Below are positions 8,694 through 15,586 of a DNA stretch of 64,000 nt, piece after piece (positions within the stretch are counted from its first letter, which is position 1; each line of letters opens with the position of its first letter). The stretch spans positions 186,001 through 250,000 of the forward strand of contig JAEXRH010000008.1 of the NCBI GenBank assembly GCA_023438065.1, in the 5' to 3' direction. Made by a program: the position numbers and the translations under genes. The notes beneath the pieces are model-generated. The model searched no databases. It worked only from the letters and a program-made list of their open reading frames with translations, and was not told where the DNA came from. This DNA comes from Spirochaetota bacterium. Lineage in GTDB: Bacteria > Spirochaetota > Spirochaetia > Treponematales > Treponemataceae.

Positions 8694-8723
8694 AGTGTAC
8701 CCGATACCGAACTTTGGGGGCAA
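8694..8723 (-). promoter_or_regulatory. candidate promoter of the MFS gene
   Basis: On the minus strand TTGCCC (8723-8718) and TACACT (8699-8694) with 18 bases between. A TATACT at 8768-8773 on the plus strand could serve the divergent kinase gene. Confidence 0.35.
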
Positions 8724-8795
8724 TACGGGGCATTCGCGTCCTTCATGCGCGGCGGGCAAGAATGCGATATACTGAAAACAAGCGAGGAATACGCG

Positions 8796-9779
8796 ATGAA
8801 AGAATTTGACGTGACCGCCCTCGGCGAGATCCTGATCGACTTTACGGAGTCGGGCGTTTCCGGTTCGGGCGGCGCCCTCTACGAGCGAAACGCGGGCGGC
8901 GCTCCCGCCAACGTCGCGGCGGCCGTCGCGCGCCTCGGGGGCAAAGCCGCGTTCGTCGGCAAGGTCGGCCCCGATCCCTTCGGCGAATTCCTGAAGGCTA
9001 CGCTCCTTTCGCTCGGCGTCGACGCCTCGGGTCTGCGGGTTTCCTCGGGCGACCACACGACGCTCGCGTTCGTCTCGCTCGGCTCCCGCGGCGAGCGGTT
9101 CTTTTCCTTTTGCCGGAATCCCGGCGCCGATACCGGGCTGCGCGCGGACGAGCTCGAACCTCGAACCGTCGAATCGACGCGCGTCCTGCACGTCGGGTCT
9201 CTTTCCCTGACCCGTGAGCCTTCCCGCGGCGCTACCTTCGCCGCGATCGAGCGAGCCCGCTCCTCCGGCGCGCTCGTTTCCTACGACCCGAACTGGCGGC
9301 CCTCGCTCTGGTCCGACCGCGCGGCGGCATGCGAGCTGATGAAACGAGTCGTTCCGCTCGCGGATATCGTGAAGGTCTCGGAGGAGGAACTCGACCTCCT
9401 CTACGGGATCGCGCCGAAAACCGAGGCCGATCTCGAGCGCGGCGCGCGCGCGATCCTCGCCTCCGGTCCCCGGCTCGCGCTGGTCACCCTCGGGGATCAG
9501 GGGACCTTCTGGTCGACCGCCTCGTCCGCGGGACTCGTCTCGGCGTTCGCCTCCGACGCCGTCGACACGACCGGGGCGGGCGACGCCTTCGTCGGCGCGC
9601 TTCTCTGGCGGCTCACGCGGCTCGATCAATCGACAGATCCCTTCGCGCGCGACGCGGACTCGATCGCGGCCGACGTCCGGTTCGCGAACGCGGCGGCCGC
9701 GGTCTGCGTGAGGCGGCGCGGCGCGATCCCGGCGCTCCCGAGCTTCCACGAGGCGATGGGCGTGTACGGAAACGGGTAG
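8796..9779 (+). CDS. PfkB-family carbohydrate kinase (fructokinase-like)
   Basis: A 327-residue cytosolic kinase that phosphorylates a sugar or sugar derivative with ATP. GGAPANVAAAVARLGG (34-49) is the N-terminal PfkB signature, and DTTGAGD (257-263) holds the anion hole and catalytic Asp263. NPGAD (GADTGLRADEL) and the overall length suit fructokinases, but ribokinase- or KDG-kinase-like activity is possible. GAGG precedes ATG 8796 and TATACT lies at 8768-8773. A terminator follows. Confidence 0.9.
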   Translation: MKEFDVTALGEILIDFTESGVSGSGGALYERNAGGAPANVAAAVARLGGKAAFVGKVGPDPFGEFLKATLLSLGVDASGLRVSSGDHTTLAFVSLGSRGERFFSFCRNPGADTGLRADELEPRTVESTRVLHVGSLSLTREPSRGATFAAIERARSSGALVSYDPNWRPSLWSDRAAACELMKRVVPLADIVKVSEEELDLLYGIAPKTEADLERGARAILASGPRLALVTLGDQGTFWSTASSAGLVSAFASDAVDTTGAGDAFVGALLWRLTRLDQSTDPFARDADSIAADVRFANAAAAVCVRRRGAIPALPSFHEAMGVYGNG

Positions 9780-9787
9780 GGTCGCGC

Positions 9788-9836
9788 CCGGTGCGCGCCG
9801 GAATGTAAAAAAACGGGGCGCCGTGCACCGGTTTTT
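9788..9836 (+). terminator. intrinsic terminator after the PfkB gene
   Basis: CCGGTGC-GCGCC (9788-9799) pairs with GGCGC-CGT-GCACCGG (9817-9831) with a 3-base bulge, followed by TTTTT (9832-9836). Confidence 0.65.
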
Positions 9837-9893
9837 CGCGGTTTCATGATATAGTGCCCTCAGTAAGAACCTTTTCGGGAAGGATTTATTAAC

Positions 9894-10817
9894 ATGGAAA
9901 TCAAAAGAACAACGAAATTCAGCGCTACGCTCGTTATCGCGTTTTTGTTTCTGGCCGCATGTTCGCAAAGTGCCGGAATCGATTCGTCGGCGCCCGCTCA
10001 AGGAGCGGATCCCTCGTCTCCGGGGACTGTGCCCGAGGCGCAAGATCCCGACGGAGGGAACACTGACGGAGACCGGACCGATACACCCGGAAATACGGGA
10101 GAGACCGGGGACGGTACCGGAGCGGATACCGGCTCGGATACTGATGGCGGAACCGGAACCCCGACCGATCCCGATACACCCCCTCCCGTCGTCACCTGGA
10201 CGGTGACTTACGACGGGAATAACCCTGTCGGCGGTACGGTTCCGGTCGCGCAGGATGTCGTCGACGGGGAATCGGTGACCGTAGCCTCGAATAGCGGGTC
10301 TCTCTCGAAAACGGGGTATGCCTTTTCCGGCTGGAACACGAAATCGGACGGAACCGGCATCGATTACCAGGCGGGTAGCGGCTCGATCACGCCGACCGGG
10401 GATATCGTGCTCTATGCACGCTGGCTATCCACCGCGCCGGTGGCGGAATGGGCTCAAATCCAATGGCCGACGGACCCGACCGTTTCCCCCCGCACAACGG
10501 TGAGCGTCTATGCCCAAGTTTACTCCTCCTCCGGTACATCGCACGAGGTCGTATTGATCGTCGGGAACGGGACGGATGACTCGCGTTGGGTGGAGGTCGC
10601 GGCGTCTTTTAACAAAATGGTAGGCAATAACAAAGAATATGTCGCGACGATCGACTCAAGCGTGATCGGGGAATTAGCCGTCGGGACGTATTCGTTCTCG
10701 TTCAAGATTCGCGAGCCTGGTTCCGTCTGGTTTTACGTGTCGAAAGACTCCAGCAGTTCCCTCACGATGACCTTGCCTTCCGCGACTCTTCTCGGATCGC
10801 TTATAGTGACGAATTAG
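9894..10817 (+). CDS. surface lipoprotein with InlB-type (Listeria-Bacteroides) repeat
   Basis: A 307-residue lipoprotein: hydrophobic signal peptide ending LAAC (Cys23), a low-complexity linker rich in Asp, Gly, Thr and Pro (about 24-98), one repeat of the Listeria-Bacteroides/InlB-B type (about 100-177: VTYDGNN, GYAFSGWNTKSDGTG, VLYARW) and a C-terminal beta-rich region of about 125 residues without a recognised family. GGGAAGGA sits 9 bases before the ATG, and a TATAGT box at 9850-9855. Architecture points to an exposed protein on a stalk. Its ligand is unknown. Confidence 0.85.
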   Translation: MEIKRTTKFSATLVIAFLFLAACSQSAGIDSSAPAQGADPSSPGTVPEAQDPDGGNTDGDRTDTPGNTGETGDGTGADTGSDTDGGTGTPTDPDTPPPVVTWTVTYDGNNPVGGTVPVAQDVVDGESVTVASNSGSLSKTGYAFSGWNTKSDGTGIDYQAGSGSITPTGDIVLYARWLSTAPVAEWAQIQWPTDPTVSPRTTVSVYAQVYSSSGTSHEVVLIVGNGTDDSRWVEVAASFNKMVGNNKEYVATIDSSVIGELAVGTYSFSFKIREPGSVWFYVSKDSSSSLTMTLPSATLLGSLIVTN

Positions 10818-10825
10818 CGCGTTCC

Positions 10826-10853
10826 GGGCAACGCGTGCCAGTCACGGTTGCCC
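10826..10853. terminator. GC-rich hairpin between convergent genes
   Basis: GGGCAAC (10826-10832) pairs with GTTGCCC (10847-10853), with an inner CGTG/CACG stem and loop CCAGT. It lies between the convergent lipoprotein and rubredoxin genes but has no T-tract on either strand, so termination is plausible, not certain. Confidence 0.5.
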
Positions 10854-10867
10854 CGTCCCGGCGATAT

Positions 10868-11029
10868 TCAGTCGTTTTTCGGGTCGAAGTACTCGATGCC
10901 CTTGCCGCAGAGCGGACAGACCCAATCGTCGGGAAGATCGTCGAAGTCGGTCTCGGGCGGGATGCCGTGGGCGGGGTCTCCCCTCGACGGAACGTAGACA
11001 TACCCGCAATTCGCGCACGCGTATCTCAT
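10868..11029 (-). CDS. rubredoxin
   Basis: A 53-residue protein found by translating the gap between the two lipoprotein genes. It has both rubredoxin iron-binding knuckles, CANCG (Cys5, Cys8) and CPLCG (Cys38, Cys41), which hold one Fe in a Cys4 site, plus the usual YVYVPSRGD, FDDLPDDWVCP and FDPKND stretches. It is a small cytosolic one-electron carrier, often serving oxygen or peroxide reduction in anaerobes. AAGGAAGGA lies a few bases upstream of ATG 11029. No rubrerythrin or rubredoxin oxidoreductase lies beside it. Length is normal. Confidence 0.96.
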   Translation of the reverse strand: MRYACANCGYVYVPSRGDPAHGIPPETDFDDLPDDWVCPLCGKGIEYFDPKND

Positions 11030-11115
11030 TGTAAATTGTCCTTCCTTTTAGGGCCTTACGGTTTCCGCAAGAATGCCCCTTCGTTATACTTAAATTCATG
11101 AGGGAGGGTAAAGCC

Positions 11116-12879
11116 ATGAAACGGTACCATTCCGCGCGCCCTGCTGCGCTTTTTCTGACGATCGTCGCTGTTCTCGTGACCTCCTGTTTCTCCGGTCTCG
11201 ATCCCGCCCGAAGCGGGAGCGGTACCGCGTCCCTGACGATCAGCGCCGTGCCCCTGAGCGCGAGCGGGACGTCCGGCGAACGCCGATCGCGCGCGATCGT
11301 CCAGGGACCGGCGAAACTGTACGTTCAAACCGGTTTCGAGGCCGGGCTCGCGCGCCTCTTCGGTCCCTATGACGCCGTTGCCGGCACCGAGACGGTCGTA
11401 GAGGACATCCATTCCGGTTCGTACCCGTGGATCGCGCTCCTCTATTCAGCCGACGCTCTTTCGCTCTCCGGGCCGGTAATCCTTTCGGGCGTCACCGATC
11501 CGCGCGGGGCGTTCCAGGCCGCGATCTCGGATCTCGGTTCCCCGGGGCTTTCGGTCGCCCTGGTACCCGACGTCACGATCGCCGAGGGCAGGAATACCCG
11601 CGTCTCGGCGACGCTCGTCCCGGTTACCGCCGCGTTCGTGAACGCGACGATTGGCGGCGAAACGCCCTATACCCGCGCGACCGTTCCGGGTGACCTTGAT
11701 CGCGTATTTATCTCGATCGGCGGTTTCGGCTCGGGCGTTCCTTCCGGTAACGCGCTCGTCTCCTCGCATCTCGTGCTCAAGAATACCGGCGCCGGCGCGG
11801 CCGCGATTTCAAAGGCAGCGCTCTATGACTCCTCGGGTGCGCGTATCGGAACCATCAGTCCGTACGTCGGAACGGTTTCCCCGGGAGGCGAAGCGATTCT
11901 GTTATCGTACGCCTCGGCGATTCCGTCGGCGTCGTTTCTCTATCTCGAATATGACGGCTCCGGGTATTCGATCGGCGTGAAGAACGCCCTCGCGACGAGG
12001 ATCGTTCTCGCGACCTCGGCCGGAAACGCGTACTGGAGCGAGGACGGGATGACGTGGAAAGGCCCCTTCGTGACGGGCCTTTCGGGCGGGGCGCAGGCGG
12101 CGACGGCGGGCACCGGGGTTTTCGCCGTCGCGGGAACCGCGGGTATTTCCTCCTCCCCGGACGGCGAGACATGGACCGTTCACGCGATGCCGAATTTGAG
12201 TACCGCGGTGACGACTATTGCCGCGAACCCCTCGGGGATACTGATGGCGATCGGGTATTACGGCGCTTCCCAGTCATCCTATCCGTCGGCTGACGGGCTT
12301 TCCTGGACGGCATACGGGTCCGTCTCGTATCCCGCCACGAACGCCGCGTGGCTCGACGGCAAGTGGTATGTCACGAACGGCAACGGCAGCACTTGGGCAT
12401 CCTCTACGGACGGGGTCGTTTGGACAACGTTCGCGAGTTCGGGATCGTCGATGTATCAGGTTAATAAACTTATCGGCCTCAACGGAAGGCTCTTTTCGGG
12501 GGGCGGCCAGCCTTCGAACGGGGGAACCCAGATCCAGGTTTCCACGAACTATGGCGCCACCTTCGCGGCGGCGATCACGATACCGGGAGCGTTGGGATAC
12601 GTGAATTCCTTCGCGACGATCGGCGCGAGCCGGCTCGTCGTGGGCGGCTCGGGCTCGGGACAGGTCCTCAGCGTTACCGACGATTACGGGACGACCTGGC
12701 TCTCGCCGAGCTATCCGGGAACCGCGACGGTAAAGGCCCTTTGCGCGACGCCGCTCGGGCTTTTCGCGGGCGACACCTCGGGTAATCTCTTCCGCTCGAC
12801 CGACGGTGGGCTCGTCTTCACGCCGGTGACGACCCTGCCCGCCGAGATCACCGGGATTACCTTCCGGACGACGCCTTGA
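11116..12879 (+). CDS. lipoprotein with BNR/Asp-box beta-propeller
   Basis: A 587-residue lipoprotein: signal peptide with lipobox VTSC (Cys24), a beta-rich N-terminal half (about 30-300) without a known family, and a C-terminal half with at least six Asp-box repeats of the S-x-D-G-x-x-W kind (WSEDGMTW, SSPDGETW, SADGLSW, SSTDGVVW, TDDYGTTW, STDGGLVF), typical of sialidase-like or Ycf48-like propellers. No sialidase catalytic residues were recognised, so a binding role is more likely than hydrolysis. AGGGAGGG ends 7 bases before ATG 11116; the in-frame ATG at 11098 lacks a site. The 3' end overlaps pcm by 23 bases, tail to tail. Confidence 0.82.
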   Translation: MKRYHSARPAALFLTIVAVLVTSCFSGLDPARSGSGTASLTISAVPLSASGTSGERRSRAIVQGPAKLYVQTGFEAGLARLFGPYDAVAGTETVVEDIHSGSYPWIALLYSADALSLSGPVILSGVTDPRGAFQAAISDLGSPGLSVALVPDVTIAEGRNTRVSATLVPVTAAFVNATIGGETPYTRATVPGDLDRVFISIGGFGSGVPSGNALVSSHLVLKNTGAGAAAISKAALYDSSGARIGTISPYVGTVSPGGEAILLSYASAIPSASFLYLEYDGSGYSIGVKNALATRIVLATSAGNAYWSEDGMTWKGPFVTGLSGGAQAATAGTGVFAVAGTAGISSSPDGETWTVHAMPNLSTAVTTIAANPSGILMAIGYYGASQSSYPSADGLSWTAYGSVSYPATNAAWLDGKWYVTNGNGSTWASSTDGVVWTTFASSGSSMYQVNKLIGLNGRLFSGGGQPSNGGTQIQVSTNYGATFAAAITIPGALGYVNSFATIGASRLVVGGSGSGQVLSVTDDYGTTWLSPSYPGTATVKALCATPLGLFAGDTSGNLFRSTDGGLVFTPVTTLPAEITGITFRTTP

Positions 12880-13501
12880 CCATCGGGACGAAGGCGACGG
12901 GAAATATCTCGCGTTCGCGAATCGTGCCGGTCGCGTCCTTCGTGACGAGGAGAAGCGACTGGCTCGAGACGCCGACCGGGATGACGAGTCGGCCCCCGTT
13001 CGCGAGTTGGTCGACGAGCGCGCCGGGGATCGCGGGAGGGGCGGCGGTGACGATGATCGCGTCGTACGGCGCTTGCGGCGCGTACCCTTCATAACCGTCG
13101 CCGACGACGAGATGCGCGTTCGGATAGCCCGGGTCCGCGAGGTTCTCGCGCGCGAGCGCGTTGAGGCTTTCGATGAGCTCGATTGACCAGACCTCTCCCG
13201 CGAGGCAGGCGAGCACGGCGGTCTGGTAGCCCGATCCCGTCCCGATCTCGAGCGTTCGGCTCCTTGGGGTCAGCTCGAGGAGCTCGGTCATCTTCGCGAC
13301 GATGTACGGTTGCGATATCGTCTGTCCCGAGGCGAGGGGAACCGGTCCGTCCGAGCACGCGAAGGCGCGGTATTCCCATGGCACGAACCGAAACCGGTTC
13401 ACGCGGGCCATGGCGTCCAGAACCCGTCGGTCCGCGATCCCGCGGGACTCGATCTGCGTCGCGATCATTCGCCCGATCGCGCGGCGTTCCTCTTCCGTCA
13501 C
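12857..13501 (-). CDS. pcm: protein-L-isoaspartate O-methyltransferase
   Basis: A 214-residue SAM-dependent enzyme that methylates isoaspartyl residues in damaged proteins so that they can return to normal aspartyl bonds. The SAM motif LEIGTGSGYQ is at 84-93, preceded by the family block GQTISQPYIVAKM; later blocks (VVGDGYEGY, YDAIIVTAAPP, GRLVIPVG) are in order. GTG 13501 has GGAAGGAG 6-7 bases upstream and a TATACT box at 13525-13530 further up. The final 23 bases overlap the converging lipoprotein gene. Confidence 0.95.
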   Translation of the reverse strand: MTEEERRAIGRMIATQIESRGIADRRVLDAMARVNRFRFVPWEYRAFACSDGPVPLASGQTISQPYIVAKMTELLELTPRSRTLEIGTGSGYQTAVLACLAGEVWSIELIESLNALARENLADPGYPNAHLVVGDGYEGYAPQAPYDAIIVTAAPPAIPGALVDQLANGGRLVIPVGVSSQSLLLVTKDATGTIREREIFPVAFVPMVKASSGR

Positions 13502-13569
13502 GCTTCTCTCCTTCCTTGCCCTCAAGTATAGCGGTTCGTTCCGGTTAGCGCACGCCGCGCATCGCGCCC

Positions 13570-13597
13570 TTGCGCGCGCGCGAAATCATGGTATACT
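13570..13597 (+). promoter_or_regulatory. promoter of the YkgJ-like unit
   Basis: TTGCGC (13570-13575) and TATACT (13592-13597), 16-base spacer. The first start codon (13607) is 9 bases beyond the -10. Confidence 0.4.
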
Positions 13598-13606
13598 CCT
13601 CACTCG

Positions 13607-13681
13607 ATGAATAACCCCATCCACGAAGCCCCGCGCGCGCCAGGCCCGGGCCGCGTTTCGCCTCCAGGACCGATCGGCTGA
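13607..13681 (+). CDS. possible 24-codon leader ORF
   Basis: ATG 13607 opens a 24-residue Pro/Gly-rich frame (begins MNNPIHEAPRAPG) whose TGA shares its last base with the ATG of the YkgJ-like gene (TGATG). The following gene has no Shine-Dalgarno sequence, so termination-reinitiation from this frame could supply its translation. There is no homology; this could also be an untranslated leader. Confidence 0.35.
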   Translation: MNNPIHEAPRAPGPGRVSPPGPIG

Positions 13682-13941
13682 TGGCCGCGTGCCGACCCGG
13701 ATGCGGCGCGTGCTGCATCGTCATCTCGATCAGCTCCCCGATCCCGGGCATGCCCGACGGGAAGCCCGCGGGCGTGCGGTGCGTCAATCTCGATGACCAA
13801 TGCCGCTGCACGATTCACGGACGGCCGGATTATCCCGCCGTGTGCGCCGCGTTCGCGCCTTCGGCCGAGATGTGCGGCTCGTCGTACGCCGACGCCGCGG
13901 GCTATCTCGGGCGTCTCGAGCGCGCGACCGCTCCCGACTGA
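13681..13941 (+). CDS. YkgJ/UPF0153 cysteine-cluster protein (YeiW-like)
   Basis: An 86-residue protein with the family's N-terminal CRPGCGACC cluster (Cys4, Cys8, Cys11, Cys12), SSPIPGMPDGKP, CVNLDD, CRCTI, RPDYPAVCAAF and EMC in order, a good match to the small YeiW-type members. The cysteines are thought to bind a metal, probably Zn or Fe-S; the cellular role is not established. Length is normal. Translation may be coupled to the tiny frame before it. Confidence 0.88.
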   Translation: MAACRPGCGACCIVISISSPIPGMPDGKPAGVRCVNLDDQCRCTIHGRPDYPAVCAAFAPSAEMCGSSYADAAGYLGRLERATAPD

Positions 13942-13975
13942 TCGCCCGGTATTTACCCCGGCGGTCCCGTTACCC

Positions 13976-14003
13976 TTGCGGAAGCCCGGAAAAAACCTAT
14001 CAT
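13976..14003 (+). promoter_or_regulatory. promoter of the NadD-like gene, leaderless
   Basis: TTGCGG (13976-13981), 16 bases, TATCAT (13998-14003), then 7 bases to ATG 14011: transcription should start at the start codon. No Shine-Dalgarno sequence. Confidence 0.45.
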
Positions 14004-14010
14004 TCTATTT

Positions 14011-14925
14011 ATGGATTCCCGAGAAATCCGCGGGATCGAAGACGCGGTCGACAGGAGTTTCTCCCTTCTTGACGGTGACGAGTACGCGTTTCTCGCCCAT
14101 GCCCGGGACGTGATCCTCTCGCGTCGCGCGCTCTTTTTCGGGATCGCGGAGAAGATCCGCCGCGGGATGGACTCTGGCGAGCCCGAAAGGAGGATAGATC
14201 CCTGGGCCTCCCTTTCCGTCACCGAAACCCCCGAGACCTTTCCCCGGGATTCGAGACATCGCGCGACGCCTCTTCATGAGGGAGCCTCGAGGCTATCCGT
14301 CGGGATCGTGCACGGCTCGTTCGATCCCTTTCATCTCGGGCATCTTCTCATGGGTCTCGCGGCGGTCGCGGACGGAACCTGCGACTTCGTGATATTCATG
14401 CCGAATGCCGACAGGGCTTCGGGCGGATCGAGCGAAAAGCCGGGCAAGAGCGCGTTCGATTGGCGCGCGCGAACCGCTTTCGAGGGAGGCGTCGACGACT
14501 TTTATCCGGCAGCGCGGCTCAGTTCCTTCGGTTCTTCGGGCGACGCGGTGATGGCATACTCCCGGCTGATGGAGGCGAATAGAAGCGCCTTCGAATCGCT
14601 CGACGAGTTGACGATCCATTCGATTATCGGATCCGACATCGTTTTCAGGCCCCGGTTTGCCGAATGGACGAACGATCGGTACGGAAGGATACGCGAGTTA
14701 CTTGGCCCGCGCGCCCGTTTGCGGTTCCGGATCGTGGAGCGGTCCGGTTTCTCCGATTGCGCGTCCCGCGCCCGAGCGATCGACTTTCCGGTGACCGTCG
14801 TTCCCGAGATATCGTGCGCGTCTTCCTCGGCGATCAGGCTTGATCCCGTATCGTCCGTGTGGCTGTATCCGCGCGCGGTTCCCCTTCTCGAGTCCTACCT
14901 TCTTTACGGGCACGCGCGCCGATAA
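14011..14925 (+). CDS. NadD-like nicotinate-nucleotide adenylyltransferase family protein
   Basis: A 304-residue protein whose nucleotidyltransferase domain (about 95-300) has HGSFDPFHLGH (101-111, the HxGH signature) and the C-terminal SSSAIR motif that replaces ISSTxIR. Family members join ATP to a mononucleotide, as in NAD synthesis. The first 94 residues are a helical extension not usual in NadD (about 200 residues), so the substrate may differ. The last 92 bases overlap the opposing gene. Confident of fold, less of substrate. Confidence 0.8.
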   Translation: MDSREIRGIEDAVDRSFSLLDGDEYAFLAHARDVILSRRALFFGIAEKIRRGMDSGEPERRIDPWASLSVTETPETFPRDSRHRATPLHEGASRLSVGIVHGSFDPFHLGHLLMGLAAVADGTCDFVIFMPNADRASGGSSEKPGKSAFDWRARTAFEGGVDDFYPAARLSSFGSSGDAVMAYSRLMEANRSAFESLDELTIHSIIGSDIVFRPRFAEWTNDRYGRIRELLGPRARLRFRIVERSGFSDCASRARAIDFPVTVVPEISCASSSAIRLDPVSSVWLYPRAVPLLESYLLYGHARR

Positions 14926-15544
14926 CGGGTGTATCGTCGCCAGTCGCCCGGTCCCGCCCGAGAAACTCCCGATCGAGCTCGAGCGTTCTTTCCGGAAAGA
15001 CGATCGTTTGCCGTTTGTTGCCCAGGAAAAAAAGCCCTCCGCAGACCCTGACGAAAAACCAATAGAGGTCGGCCGGCGCGAAATTCGCCTCCCGCGCGAG
15101 CGCGCGATAGAGCGCGTCCATGTCCTTGCGCGCGATCCCGTGGTATCCGTAGTATTGATAGAGCGCGTCGTGAACGAGCGAGGCGTACCAGGTTTTGGGT
15201 TTCATCGTCCTGACGTCGACGATTCCGTCGGGCGTGCCGAGAACGAACAGGTCGAACACGTTCAGTTTCTTCGAGTTCCCGTCCCATGCGTATTCGGCCG
15301 AAACGGTTATGGTTCCGTCCTCTTTGACGTTCAGCCAGCGGGAACGAAAGGTGATTCCGACGATATCGGTGACCACCGTTACGGCGGAATCCGTCTTGAA
15401 GATCCACGGTCCGCCGCCCTTCGTCTTGCGGATGGTTTTCCCGATCGAGAGATCCCGATACGCGAAGAAGACCTCCTCGGTTTCGGGCGAGTCCGGTCCG
15501 ATTGTCCTTGCGGCCCCGGCTATCGGGCTTTTGATGATGCGCAT
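14834..15544 (-). CDS. DUF1353-like protein
   Basis: A 236-residue protein with the pattern of DUF1353: a beta-rich first half, AYAWDGNSKK, then TWYASLVHDALYQYYG with a conserved His-Asp and an Asp/Arg helix (ARKDMDALYRALA). Function unknown; relatives occur in phage and chromosomes. Residues after about 195 are low-complexity and charged and lie antisense to the NadD-like 3' end, so the tail may be a recent read-through. No signal peptide. It starts without a Shine-Dalgarno sequence 5 bases after a -10 box. Confidence 0.65.
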   Translation of the reverse strand: MRIIKSPIAGAARTIGPDSPETEEVFFAYRDLSIGKTIRKTKGGGPWIFKTDSAVTVVTDIVGITFRSRWLNVKEDGTITVSAEYAWDGNSKKLNVFDLFVLGTPDGIVDVRTMKPKTWYASLVHDALYQYYGYHGIARKDMDALYRALAREANFAPADLYWFFVRVCGGLFFLGNKRQTIVFPERTLELDREFLGRDRATGDDTPVIGARARKEGRTREGEPRADTATRTIRDQA

Positions 15545-15549
15545 GGTTC

Positions 15550-15579
15550 ATTATCGCAAGGGTATGCCCTGCTTTGCAA
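15550..15579 (-). promoter_or_regulatory. leaderless promoter of the DUF1353-like gene
   Basis: Minus strand TTGCAA (15579-15574), 18 bases, GATAAT (15555-15550), 5 bases to ATG 15544. Confidence 0.55.
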
Positions 15580-15586
15580 GCGAAAC

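Noticed and set aside
6951..10043. 1030-codon open frame on the minus strand
   Set aside because: It runs opposite or out of frame to plsC, the MFS gene and the PfkB gene, all with clear motifs. Its translation is Arg/Gly/Pro/Asp-rich with no domain, a typical product of high-GC DNA.
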